This document shows, piece after piece, positions 19,405 to 27,395 of a stretch of DNA of 64,000 nt. Source of the stretch: Pseudomonas nitroreducens NBRC 12694. Its GTDB lineage: Bacteria; Pseudomonadota; Gammaproteobacteria; Pseudomonadales; Pseudomonadaceae. The position numbers and the translations under genes were made by a program. Position 1 is the first letter of the stretch, and each line of letters opens with the position of its first letter. The stretch lies in contig NZ_BDAI01000011.1 of assembly GCF_002091755.1 (NCBI RefSeq), positions 1 through 64,000 of the forward strand, in the 5' to 3' direction. The notes below the pieces were generated by a model that did no database searches, was not told the origin of the DNA, and was given only the letters and a program-made list of their open reading frames with translations.

Positions 19405-19908
19405 TCAATTTCCCTTCCGAACCCACGCCCAGTGCATCTCGCAGCGCACCGGCTCTGCACCGGAGTCGTCCAGGAGCGTCACCTGGATCAGTGCTTCCCC
19501 CTTGTCTTGCTCCAGCATTGCACGACGCTGCTCAGGAGCCAGTGTGGCGATAGCGCGCAGGCTGCCACGGGCTCGGCGCAGGTAATCCACCTTGAGGGTC
19601 TTGATCAGCGGCAGCTTGTGATCGGGCAGATTCATGCCGACCAGGCAGCCGCTGGCGGATTCGGCCAGTAGCGCCATGGCCGCAGCATGTACGCCGCCGA
19701 TGTGGTTGCGGGCGCGGCGGTGGTTGGCCAGGCTCATCCGTACCTCATCGCTGGAGAGCTTCTGGATGCGTATGCCCGCGGTGCCGGCGAAGCGTACCTG
19801 GGAGCAGAACAGGCGACTGAGCAGCGATTCGTGAAGTTGGTGCGGCAGGCGCTGGATGAGATGAGCGGCGAGTGCGAGGCGGTTGCGCTGGGGCATGGAT
19901 GTTTCCAT
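19405..19908 (-). CDS. hotdog-fold thioesterase-like protein (DUF4442/PaaI-like)
   Basis: 167 residues. ARNHIGGVHAAAMALLAESASGCLVGMNL is the hotdog central helix region of DUF4442/YiiD_C-type proteins, followed by strands KLPLIKTLKVDYLRRARGSLRAIATL and AEPVRCEMHWAWVRKG. An acyl-CoA thioesterase activity is plausible but the catalytic residues are not decisive. ATG 19896 (MPQRN) is an alternative start with a weak GGA upstream. It stands alone between aceA and nuoA and is transcribed toward nuo. Confidence 0.75.
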   Translation of the reverse strand: METSMPQRNRLALAAHLIQRLPHQLHESLLSRLFCSQVRFAGTAGIRIQKLSSDEVRMSLANHRRARNHIGGVHAAAMALLAESASGCLVGMNLPDHKLPLIKTLKVDYLRRARGSLRAIATLAPEQRRAMLEQDKGEALIQVTLLDDSGAEPVRCEMHWAWVRKGN

Positions 19909-19995
19909 TCATACAAAGGAAGCCCGAGGCTGGCACGTGGATGCCGATCTGCCCTTGGCGGGCAGGAAGTGGGGGCTGGCGGTTCGGCCAAGCGT

Positions 19996-20030
19996 AAAAA
20001 GCAAAACCCCGGCCTGGGCCGGGGTTTTGC
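19996..20030 (-). terminator. aceA intrinsic terminator
   Basis: 14-bp GC-rich stem, GCAAAACCCCGGCC with GGCCGGGGTTTTGC, followed on the minus strand by TTTTTACG. It lies about 40 bp beyond the aceA stop. Confidence 0.93.
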
Positions 20031-20067
20031 GGTGCCTCCCGGCCCCGAAGGGCCGGTGAGCCAGTTC

Positions 20068-21663
20068 TTAGTGGAACTGGTTCATGGTGTTGTCTTTACC
20101 CGAGGCTTTCAGAGCGGCTTCGCCAGCGAAGTACTCTTTGTGGTTGTCGCCGATGTCCGAGCCGGCCATGTTCTGGTGCTTGACGCAGGCGATGCCCTGA
20201 CGCAGTTCCTGACGCTGAACGCCTTTCACGTAGGCCAGCATGCCCTGGTCGGCGAAGTAGCCTTTGGCCAGGTTGTCGGTCGACAGAGCGGCGGTGTGGT
20301 AGGTCGGCAGGGTGATCAGGTGGTGGAAGATGCCGGCGTGGGCGGAGCCATCGCGCTGGAAGGTGCGGATCTTCTCGTCAGCAACCTGGGCCAGCTCGGT
20401 CTCGTCGTACTCGACGCTCATCAGCTTGGCGCGGTCGTAGGCGGAAACGTCCTTGCCTTCGGCAACGAACGCGTCGAAGACCTGCTGGCGGAAGTTCAGG
20501 GTCCAGTTGAACGACGGGCTGTTGTTGTACACCAGCTTGGCGTTCGGGATGACTTGGCGGATGCGGTCAACCATGCCCTTGATCTGGCCAACGTGCGGCT
20601 TCTCGGTTTCGATCCACAGCAGGTCAGCGCCGTTCTGCAGCGAGGTGATGCAGTCGAGGACGCAGCGGTCTTCGCCGGTGCCCTTGCGGAACTGGAACAG
20701 GTTGGAAGCCAGGCGCTTCGGACGCAGCAGTTTGCCGCCGCGGTTGATCACCACGTCGCCGTTCTGCAGTTCGGCAGCGGAAACTTCTTCGCAATCCAGG
20801 AAGGAGTTGTACTGGTCGCCCAGGTCGCCCGGCTCTTTGGTCACGGCGATCTGCTTGGTCAGGCCGGCGCCCAGGGAGTCGGTACGGGCAACGATCACGC
20901 CGTCGTCAACACCCAGTTCGAGGAATGCGTAGCGAACAGCGTTGATCTTGGCGAGGAAGTCTTCGTGCGGAACGGTCACTTTGCCGTCCTGGTGGCCGCA
21001 CTGCTTCTCGTCGGAAACCTGGTTCTCGATCTGGATGCAGCAGGCACCCGCTTCGATCATTTTCTTGGCCAGCAGGTAGGTGGCTTCCGGGTTGCCGAAG
21101 CCGGCGTCGATGTCGGCGATGATCGGTACGACGTGGGTTTCGTAGCCGTCGATCTGGGCCTGGATTTCGTCCTGCTTGGCTTTGTCGCCGGCGGCGCGGG
21201 CGCTGTCCAGGGCGGTGAAGAGCAGGTCCAGCTCACGGGCGTCAGCCTGGCGCAGGAAGGTGTACAGCTCTTCGATCAGGCCGGAGACGGCGGTTTTTTC
21301 GTGCATGGACTGGTCGGGCAGCGGGCCGAAGTCGGAACGCAGCGCGGCAACCATCCAGCCGGACAGGTAGAGGTAGCGCTTGTTGGTGGTCTTCAGGTGC
21401 TTCTTGATCGAGATCAGCTTCTGCTGACCGATGAAGCCGTGCCAGCAGCCCAGGGACTGGGTGTAGACGGAGTTGTCGGCGTCATACTCGGCCATGTCCT
21501 TGCGCATGATGGCCGCAGTGTACTTGGCGATGTCCAGACCAGTCTTGAAGCGGTTCTGAGCGCGCATACGGGCAACCGACTCGGGGTTGATAGCGCTCCA
21601 GCTGTTACCGGCTTTCTCTTTCAGAGCGGCAACGGCTTTGATGTCGTTTTGATATGCGGACAT
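20068..21663 (-). CDS. aceA: isocitrate lyase
   Basis: 531 residues, the long Pseudomonas-type isocitrate lyase. The KQCGHQDGK block carries the catalytic Cys/His, DADNSVYTQSLGCWHGF is near the N-terminus, and NSPSFNW is the conserved substrate loop. It cleaves isocitrate to glyoxylate and succinate, opening the glyoxylate shunt in competition with the two isocitrate dehydrogenases encoded 8-11 kb away. ATG 21663 with GAAGGA 7 nt upstream; monocistronic, with its own terminator. The 5' region is long and structured and carries an RccR-like operator. Confidence 0.97.
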   Translation of the reverse strand: MSAYQNDIKAVAALKEKAGNSWSAINPESVARMRAQNRFKTGLDIAKYTAAIMRKDMAEYDADNSVYTQSLGCWHGFIGQQKLISIKKHLKTTNKRYLYLSGWMVAALRSDFGPLPDQSMHEKTAVSGLIEELYTFLRQADARELDLLFTALDSARAAGDKAKQDEIQAQIDGYETHVVPIIADIDAGFGNPEATYLLAKKMIEAGACCIQIENQVSDEKQCGHQDGKVTVPHEDFLAKINAVRYAFLELGVDDGVIVARTDSLGAGLTKQIAVTKEPGDLGDQYNSFLDCEEVSAAELQNGDVVINRGGKLLRPKRLASNLFQFRKGTGEDRCVLDCITSLQNGADLLWIETEKPHVGQIKGMVDRIRQVIPNAKLVYNNSPSFNWTLNFRQQVFDAFVAEGKDVSAYDRAKLMSVEYDETELAQVADEKIRTFQRDGSAHAGIFHHLITLPTYHTAALSTDNLAKGYFADQGMLAYVKGVQRQELRQGIACVKHQNMAGSDIGDNHKEYFAGEAALKASGKDNTMNQFH

Positions 21664-22071
21664 GGTCAATCCTTCAAAGTATATGTTTGGTTGAGCACCG
21701 ACTTACCCACTCAAAACCTGTATCGAAACGGAATTGACTGCGGGTTGCTCGCCGCGGGAGGGCGAAGGGGCGACCGAAAGAAGGAATGACACTGGAGGAA
21801 TGGGGTGGCGCGGCGTACAGACTCGTGACTGCAGCGGTGACATCCAGAATCGCTTGCCGGCTCGTGGCAGCCGTTGGGCGATGGTGGACGGCTGAATCCG
21901 TCACTTCGTGCTGTTGCTTAGGCTTGCTTCCCCGTCCCTCAGGACAACCTCTTGCCAGTCGCAACCTCGTCGATCCGCCTTGTGGGCTTAACAACACGGA
22001 CCTGCATGGCGGATGGGCCACTGGCTTGGTCCGAAGGGCTTTGAGGCCCTCTGGTTAGCGGGAGCGAGGCC
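21664..22071 (-). promoter_or_regulatory. long aceA upstream/leader region with several hairpins
   Basis: No coding frame here is credible. Strong inverted repeats are seen: CAGCCGT/ACGGCTG (21868-21874, 21888-21894); ATCCGCC/GGCGGAT (21973-21979, 22008-22014); GATGG-CC/GGCCATC (22012-22019, 22068-22074) enclosing AGGGC...GCCCT. With a start near 22065 this would be a ~400-nt aceA 5' leader or a separate small RNA. I recognise no Rfam family. Confidence 0.5.
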
Positions 22072-22101
22072 ATCATGCCCTTTCAAACGAGCGTTCGTCA
22101 A
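22072..22101 (-). promoter_or_regulatory. candidate aceA promoter
   Basis: Minus-strand TTGACG (22101-22096), 18-nt spacer and CATGAT (22077-22072, four of six matches). The predicted start is near 22065, just downstream of the RccR-like palindrome. Confidence 0.45.
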
Positions 22102-22107
22102 ACGTTT

Positions 22108-22133
22108 TGTAGTGTTTTTTTTGGGCTACTACA
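22108..22133. promoter_or_regulatory. RccR-like operator, TGTAGT-N14-ACTACA
   Basis: Perfect 6-bp inverted repeat TGTAGT (22108-22113) and ACTACA (22128-22133) around a T8 tract. From memory, the KDPG-responsive regulator RccR of Pseudomonas recognises TGTAGT/ACTACA half-sites at glyoxylate-shunt and pyruvate-metabolism genes including aceA. The position, about 45-70 bp upstream of the predicted aceA start, fits. The spacer length needs checking against published sites. Confidence 0.6.
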
Positions 22134-22173
22134 CGAAGGTCTAACGAGGACCGGCAAGTCACCTACGGAAGGA

Positions 22174-22989
22174 TTAGTCGAGCACTTCGACCTTTACCCG
22201 CAGGCTGCTGTCGCTGCGCCCCTGGGTGCTGTACTGGCGGGTATAGCCGCCCTGGGTGCTCTGGTTACTTTCGCTGACGCCGCCGATCTCGATCCACTGC
22301 CCGATTGGGCCGCTGACGCGGGTGTCGGCCGCGCTGGTGTTCATCGATCCCTGATAATTGCCGTTGAAGCGGTCGTTGCGGGTGCTCAGGGTAATGTGCA
22401 CGAGGTTCCCGGAGAGGCTGGCTGTCACGTACATGCCCTGGTTGGCGTCGCGGTACTCGGTCTGGCTATAGACCTGGCCGTAGGGACCGACACCGGCGTT
22501 GGTCACCGGCTGGCTCTGGCCGATCTGGATGAAGGCGGGTGAGCCTTCGGTGGCCCGGACCTGCTGGGTGCCACCGCCGCGGCTGCTGGTGGAGCGGTTG
22601 ATGATACGCACCTGGTCACGGCCGTTCACTTCGCCGCGGCCGGACTGGATCTCCACATTGCCGGCGCTGACCGATCCGTTCACCGAGTAGCCGCTCTGGC
22701 TGCCCTGGCTGCCGTCGACCGTGTCGAGGCTGATCAGCAGTTGGTGCGGGCGGGTATCCAGCTGTTCGAGCACCTGCTGCAGTTCGCGAATCTTCGCCAG
22801 TTCGGCATTCACGACCAGTTGGTTGCCGTAGGCGGTGACCCGGCCTTCGTTGCCCAATACCTGCTGTGCCACCGGCAGCACGTCTTCGGCGGTGCGGTAG
22901 TTGAGCGGGATGATTTCGGTGCGCGGCGCCGCGATGGCGCTAAGGCTGAAGGCGCAGGCAAGCATCAGGGCAAGTGGGCGTAGGCTCAA
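22174..22989 (-). CDS. secretin N-domain (STN-like) exported protein
   Basis: 271 residues with a signal peptide (LRPLALMLACAFSLSAIAA). Residues ~22-95 (TEIIPLNYRTAEDVLPVAQQVLGNEGRVTAYGNQLVVNAE...) form the NolW/secretin N0-N1-type short domain. A Ser/Gly-rich linker and a domain with secretin-like strands (MYVTASLSGNLVHITLSTRNDRF) follow. It lacks the pore-forming C-domain, so it is not a full secretin. The TTG start at 22989 overlaps the upstream stop by four bases (TTGA), with GGAG 9 nt upstream; no ATG gives a complete signal peptide. The 4-nt overlap implies one transcript with the PLD-like gene. Function unknown. Confidence 0.75.
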   Translation of the reverse strand: MSLRPLALMLACAFSLSAIAAPRTEIIPLNYRTAEDVLPVAQQVLGNEGRVTAYGNQLVVNAELAKIRELQQVLEQLDTRPHQLLISLDTVDGSQGSQSGYSVNGSVSAGNVEIQSGRGEVNGRDQVRIINRSTSSRGGGTQQVRATEGSPAFIQIGQSQPVTNAGVGPYGQVYSQTEYRDANQGMYVTASLSGNLVHITLSTRNDRFNGNYQGSMNTSAADTRVSGPIGQWIEIGGVSESNQSTQGGYTRQYSTQGRSDSSLRVKVEVLD

Positions 22990-23612
22990 ATCAGGAAACT
23001 CCGCAGGTTCGGGTCGAGGACGCTGGTGTTCCAGGTCTGTTCGAATTGCGCGATCAATTGGCGGACGCGACCGCTGTTGTTGTAGTGCGCGTAACCGGCG
23101 TACTCGCCTGGTTCCGGGCGCAGCAGCAGGCCGCAATTGTCGGCGAGGAGGAAGGCGTGCTCCTCGCTCGGGTAGTCGGGATTGATCCGGCGGATCTGGC
23201 AGTAGCTGGACAGGCGGCGGCTGAGGTTGAGCAGGCGATGGCCTTCCTTCACTGCGCGGGTGCTGTCGCGCACCAGGATCATCAGACGGTTGCGCGGATT
23301 GCCCAGCAGCAGTTGCGTGCACGCTTCCTGGATGCTGCTGTGGTGATACAGCCAGGGCTCCAGGTCAGGGGTGTAGAGATAGAGCGTGCGGCGCGCCTGC
23401 TGGATCAGCGCCAGGGCGTGGGCGCGGGCGGCATCCGGCTTGCTGAAGCGATGCAACTGATCGCCTTCGCCGAGGCGAAAGGGTGCCGGCTCCAGGGCGA
23501 TGGGCGGCAGCGCTTCGCTGGGCGGGTTGTGGACGGCAAAACGCCCCGGTGACTGAAACTCGATGTCCGGCAACTCTACCGGGAGGTCGTCTTGGTCCGG
23601 GGCGTTTTCCAT
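22986..23612 (-). CDS. PLD-like fold protein of unknown function (no HKD motif)
   Basis: 208 residues, cytoplasmic, with an acidic N-terminus. ARRTLYLYTPDLEPWLYHHSSIQEACTQLLLGNPRNRLMILVRDSTRAVKEGHRLLNLSRRLSS resembles the half-domain of phospholipase-D-superfamily DUF7931-type proteins. The HxKxxxxD catalytic motif is absent. It is the upstream partner of the exported secretin-N protein and 38 nt downstream of the GNAT gene, so the three look like one operon. No enzymatic function is assigned. Confidence 0.6.
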   Translation of the reverse strand: MENAPDQDDLPVELPDIEFQSPGRFAVHNPPSEALPPIALEPAPFRLGEGDQLHRFSKPDAARAHALALIQQARRTLYLYTPDLEPWLYHHSSIQEACTQLLLGNPRNRLMILVRDSTRAVKEGHRLLNLSRRLSSYCQIRRINPDYPSEEHAFLLADNCGLLLRPEPGEYAGYAHYNNSGRVRQLIAQFEQTWNTSVLDPNLRSFLI

Positions 23613-23650
23613 GTCGCTCCTTTACTTTCAGGCGCTTGCCTGGTTGGTGC

Positions 23651-24079
23651 TCACGCGCTCTCGCGCACCATGTCCACGTGGGGGAGGCCGGCGTCGAGGA
23701 ATTCGCCGCTGGCTACCTGGAAGCCTAGCCGTTCGTAGAAGGGAATGGCGTAGACCTGTGCCGTCAGCAACTGGCGCTGCAGGCCCTGACTTTCCGCCTG
23801 TTCGATGGCGGCGCGCATCAGCAGGTCGCCGACCTTAAGTCCGCGCCAGTCCTTGAGGACCGACACCCGGCCGATATGCCCGTCCGGCAGGAGGCGGGCG
23901 GTACCGATGGCGTAGTCGCCTTCGAAGGCCAGGAAGTGCACGGCTTCGACATCCTCGGCGTCCCATTCGAGTTCCGGCGGGACCGATTGCTCGGCGATGA
24001 ACACCGCCTCGCGAATGCGCCGCAGATCGGCATTATCCTTCTGCCAGTCCGCGACGCGAACCCTGATCTTGCTACTCAT
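23651..24079 (-). CDS. GNAT family N-acetyltransferase
   Basis: 142 residues. The acetyl-CoA pyrophosphate loop region is GRVSVLKDWRGLKVGDLLMRAAIEQAE, followed by AQVYAIPFYERLGFQVASGEFLDAGLPHVDMVRE, typical of the ElaA/YjcF-type GNAT subfamily. Substrate unknown. ATG 24079 overlaps the roxA 3' end by 8 nt. Confidence 0.85.
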   Translation of the reverse strand: MSSKIRVRVADWQKDNADLRRIREAVFIAEQSVPPELEWDAEDVEAVHFLAFEGDYAIGTARLLPDGHIGRVSVLKDWRGLKVGDLLMRAAIEQAESQGLQRQLLTAQVYAIPFYERLGFQVASGEFLDAGLPHVDMVRESA

Positions 24080-25247
24080 CGGCAAACTCCAGACTGCCCT
24101 GTTTGATCAGTTCTCCGATGAGCTTACGCCCATCGTCGTCGGCCAGCCATTGGCCGAGATTCCCTTCATGCAGCGATTCCGCCGAGCACACCAGCTTGAG
24201 CAGGTCGCGCAGTTTTTCCGGAAGCACCACGGTCTGGCCGCTGGCGAACAGCAGCAGGCCGACGTCCACTTCGCTCCAGGCCATGCGGGCGCTGGGGTTG
24301 CGAATCAGGACCTCGCCGTCTTCGATGGCGGCGGTCAGGTCGGCTTCCTCGATCTCCTCGCCGGCCACCAGTTCCGGGTAGCGCGGTTCGGTCATGAACT
24401 GGCCGAACCAGGTGAGCAGCAGGCGCTCGTCGCTCATGTGTTCCTGCAGCAGGTTCTTCAGGCGGTCGAGGGCGTCGCGCTGGATCTGGTGCTGGTCGAA
24501 ATCACCTTTCATCGCGGCCATGCCGGCGTCGCTGTAACGCTCTTCGTCGGAAAGGAACTGGGCGAGGAAGTCGGTGAAGTGGGTCAGCACTTCGGCGGCG
24601 CTGGGGGCGCGGAAGCCGACCGAATAGGTCATGCAGTCGTCTTCGGCGATGCCGTAGTGGGCTATGCGCGGCGGCAGGTAGAGCATGTCGCCGGGCTCCA
24701 GGACCCACTCGGCGCTCTCTTCGAATTCGGCGAGGATGCGCAGGTCGGCGTGCGGCAGCATCGGGCTGCTGGCATCGCAGGTCTGGCCGACTTTCCAGCG
24801 GCGGTGGCCGTGGCCCTGCAGCAGGAACACGTCGTAATTGTCGAAGTGCGGGCCGACACCGCCGCCCGGTGCGGCGTAGCTGATCATCACGTCGTCGATG
24901 CGCCAGCTGGGCAGGAACTTGAAGTGTTCCAGCAGCTCCGCGACCTCCGGGATGAACTGGTCGACAGCCTGCACCAGCAGGGTCCAGTCGCGCTCGGGCA
25001 TCTGGCTGAAGGTGTCTTCCTGGAACGGGCCGCGGCGCAGTTCCCAGGGGCTGTCGCCGTGCTCGACGACGATGCGCGACTCGATCATCTCTTCCAGGGC
25101 GAGGCCGGCCAGTTCGTCAGGGTCGAGCGGGCTCTTGAAATCCGGGATGGCCTGGCGCACCAGCAGGGGTTTCTTCTGCCAGTAGTCGCGGAGGAATTCT
25201 TCGGCGCTGATGCCGCCCAAAAGCTGAAGAGGAATAGCAGGATTCAT
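24072..25247 (-). CDS. roxA: ribosomal oxygenase, 50S protein L16 arginine hydroxylase (RoxA/YcfD, JmjC)
   Basis: 391 residues. The cupin/JmjC double-stranded beta-helix has iron ligands His134 and Asp136 (GPHFDNYDVF) and His197 (PPRIAHYGIA). The C-terminal dimerisation and winged-helix regions typical of YcfD are present. The family hydroxylates an arginine of L16 using Fe(II), O2 and 2-oxoglutarate. The 2-oxoglutarate need is notable beside the isocitrate genes, but this is no evidence of a link. It is the first gene of a roxA-GNAT-PLD-STN run, after a terminator that closes purB. Confidence 0.9.
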   Translation of the reverse strand: MNPAIPLQLLGGISAEEFLRDYWQKKPLLVRQAIPDFKSPLDPDELAGLALEEMIESRIVVEHGDSPWELRRGPFQEDTFSQMPERDWTLLVQAVDQFIPEVAELLEHFKFLPSWRIDDVMISYAAPGGGVGPHFDNYDVFLLQGHGHRRWKVGQTCDASSPMLPHADLRILAEFEESAEWVLEPGDMLYLPPRIAHYGIAEDDCMTYSVGFRAPSAAEVLTHFTDFLAQFLSDEERYSDAGMAAMKGDFDQHQIQRDALDRLKNLLQEHMSDERLLLTWFGQFMTEPRYPELVAGEEIEEADLTAAIEDGEVLIRNPSARMAWSEVDVGLLLFASGQTVVLPEKLRDLLKLVCSAESLHEGNLGQWLADDDGRKLIGELIKQGSLEFADE

Positions 25248-25264
25248 GTCTAAGTCCTTGAAAC

Positions 25265-25290
25265 AAAAACGCCCGGCACAGCCGGGCGTG
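25265..25290 (-). terminator. purB terminator
   Basis: CGCCCGGC-TGT-GCCGGGCG stem followed by TTTTTG on the minus strand, 18-20 bp past the purB stop. Confidence 0.9.
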
Positions 25291-25307
25291 CAAAGTCGGG
25301 GCGAATC

Positions 25308-26678
25308 TCAGATGCGCTTGGCCTGGGCGGCAGCGTTACCGATGTAGTTCGCGGGGGTCAGTTTCTTCAGCTCGGCCTTGGCTTCGGCCGGCATGTCGAG
25401 ACCTTCGATGAAGACCTGCAGGGCCTCGGCGCTGATGCCTTTGCCGCGGGTCAGCTCCTTGAGCTTCTCGTAGGGGTTCTCGATGCCGTAGCGGCGCATG
25501 ACGGTCTGCACCGGCTCGGCCAGGACTTCCCAGCAGGCGTCCAGGTCTTCGGCGATACGCGCGGCGTTTAGCTCCAGCTTGCCGATGCCTTTCAGGCTGG
25601 CTTCGTAGGCGATGACGCTGTGGGCGAAACCGACGCCCAGGTTGCGCAGCACGGTGGAGTCGGTGAGGTCGCGCTGCCAGCGGGAGATCGGCAGCTTGCT
25701 GGCCAGGTGCTGGAACAGCGCGTTGGCGATGCCCAGGTTGCCTTCGGAGTTCTCGAAATCGATCGGGTTGACCTTGTGCGGCATGGTCGAGGAGCCGATC
25801 TCGCCGGCGACGGTCTTCTGCTTGAAGTAGCCCAGGGAGATGTAGCCCCAGACGTCGCGGTCGAAGTCGATGAGGATGGTGTTGAAACGCGCGATGGCAT
25901 CGAACAGCTCGGCGATGTAGTCGTGCGGCTCGATCTGGGTGGTGTAGGGGTTCCAGTTCAGGCCCAGGTCGCCCTCGATGAATTCGCGGGCGTTGGCTTC
26001 CCAGTCGACCTGCGGATAGGCGGACAGGTGGGCGTTGTAGTTGCCCACGGCGCCGTTGATCTTGCCCAGCAGCTCGACCGAAGCCACCTGCTTGATCTGG
26101 CGCTCCAAACGGTACACGACGTTGGCCAGTTCCTTGCCCAGGGTGGTCGGGGAGGCCGGCTGGCCGTGGGTGCGCGAGAGCATCGGCACGTCGGCGAATT
26201 TTACCGCCAGCTCACGGATGGAGTCGGCGATCTGGCGCATCAGCGGCAGCAGCACGGTGTCGCGGCCTTCGCGCAGCATCAGGGCGTGGGACAGGTTGTT
26301 GATGTCCTCGGAGGTGCAGGCGAAGTGGATGAACTCGCTGACCTTGGCCAGTTCCGGCAGTTTGGCCGCCTGCTCCTTGAGCAGGTATTCCACGGCCTTG
26401 ACGTCGTGGTTGGTGGTGCGCTCGATGTCCTTGATGCGCTGTGCGTGCTCCAGCTGGAAGTCGTCGGCCAGTTGGTTCAGCACGGCGTTGGCTTCGGCGG
26501 AGAAGGGCGCTACTTCAGGGATGCCGGCATGGGCGGCGAGACGCTGCAACCAGCGGACCTCCACCAGGACGCGGAAACGGATCAGGCCGTATTCGCTGAA
26601 GATCGGACGCAGGGCGCTGGTTTTGCTGCCGTAACGGCCGTCAACGGGGGAAACCGCGGTAAGGGAGGAAAGCTGCAT
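25308..26678 (-). CDS. purB: adenylosuccinate lyase
   Basis: 456 residues, fumarase/aspartase superfamily. GSSTMPHKVNPIDFENSEGNL is the signature flexible catalytic loop with the active Ser. SRTHGQPASPTTLGKELANV is the second conserved region, with the catalytic His. It catalyses two fumarate-releasing steps in purine and AMP synthesis. ATG 26678 (MQLSSLTAVSPVDGRY) matches the family start; upstream in-frame codons lack a ribosome site. Confidence 0.97.
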   Translation of the reverse strand: MQLSSLTAVSPVDGRYGSKTSALRPIFSEYGLIRFRVLVEVRWLQRLAAHAGIPEVAPFSAEANAVLNQLADDFQLEHAQRIKDIERTTNHDVKAVEYLLKEQAAKLPELAKVSEFIHFACTSEDINNLSHALMLREGRDTVLLPLMRQIADSIRELAVKFADVPMLSRTHGQPASPTTLGKELANVVYRLERQIKQVASVELLGKINGAVGNYNAHLSAYPQVDWEANAREFIEGDLGLNWNPYTTQIEPHDYIAELFDAIARFNTILIDFDRDVWGYISLGYFKQKTVAGEIGSSTMPHKVNPIDFENSEGNLGIANALFQHLASKLPISRWQRDLTDSTVLRNLGVGFAHSVIAYEASLKGIGKLELNAARIAEDLDACWEVLAEPVQTVMRRYGIENPYEKLKELTRGKGISAEALQVFIEGLDMPAEAKAELKKLTPANYIGNAAAQAKRI

Positions 26679-26774
26679 GGGGGCGTTCTCGTAGCTGTCG
26701 GTCAACGAAAAGGGCGCACATCATACACGAATGGCGCGAACCGGTCGCCCTTGCGGCGACCGGAAGGGCATGCT

Positions 26775-27395
26775 TCAGCCGCGCAGCAGGGGGCGCAACT
26801 CGTTAAGCATTTTCTTTCGGGCAAACAGCATCTGCCAGCGGTTGCCGCCGAGCTGTCGCCACAGGCGCGCGGAACGGATGCCGGCCAGCAGCAGGGCGCG
26901 GATGCGCGCGGCGTTGGCATTGATCTGCAGGTGGCGCATGTCGCCGTGCACCTGGATACGCTGACGGAAGGTACTCAGGGTGTCCTGATAGAGGCCGGCG
27001 CAGGAGGCGATGACGTTCTCGTGGACCAGGCCGAAGTGCTGCACCTGCTGCTGGATCTGGTCCAGGCGGGTGCCCATGATGTCGAGCATGTCGTCGCGCT
27101 TGTTCAGCTGGCGCTCCAGGCCGATCAGCGAGAGCGCGTAGCGCAGCGGCTCGCGCTGCAGGCTGTTCGGGTCGCGCTCCAGGGCGCTGACCAGGGCGCG
27201 GAAGCCCTCGCGCAGGTTGGCGGTGTCGCCGCCGTAGACGTCGAGAGTGGTCTTCGGGTCGCGCACCAGCAGGCTGCCGAGCATGCAGCCCAGCGGCGCC
27301 TCGGGAACCTGGCCGGTGCGGGCGAGGCGGTCTACCAGGGCGGCGGCTTCGAAGACGCCGGAGAGGGCGATGATCTGGTCGTGCAGATCGCTCAT
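26775..27395 (-). CDS. hflD: high-frequency lysogenization protein HflD homolog
   Basis: 206 residues, all-helical, membrane-peripheral family located between mnmA and purB in many gamma-proteobacteria. Conserved segments are IIALSGVFEAAALVDRLARTG and VYGG...LREGFRALVSAL. In E. coli it modulates lambda CII; its housekeeping role is uncertain. ATG overlaps the mnmA stop by 4 nt. Confidence 0.93.
   Translation of the reverse strand: MSDLHDQIIALSGVFEAAALVDRLARTGQVPEAPLGCMLGSLLVRDPKTTLDVYGGDTANLREGFRALVSALERDPNSLQREPLRYALSLIGLERQLNKRDDMLDIMGTRLDQIQQQVQHFGLVHENVIASCAGLYQDTLSTFRQRIQVHGDMRHLQINANAARIRALLLAGIRSARLWRQLGGNRWQMLFARKKMLNELRPLLRG

Noticed and set aside
19290..19553. Small plus-strand frame after the Fur-like palindrome
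   Set aside because: The ribosome site is absent, the product is Pro/Ser/Arg-rich, and it overlaps the hotdog gene on the other strand.
22174..23322. Longer version of the secretin-N protein with a ~110-residue N-terminal extension
   Set aside because: The extension is Pro/Arg-rich and lies inside the upstream gene in another frame; it would bury the signal peptide. The TTG start fits better.
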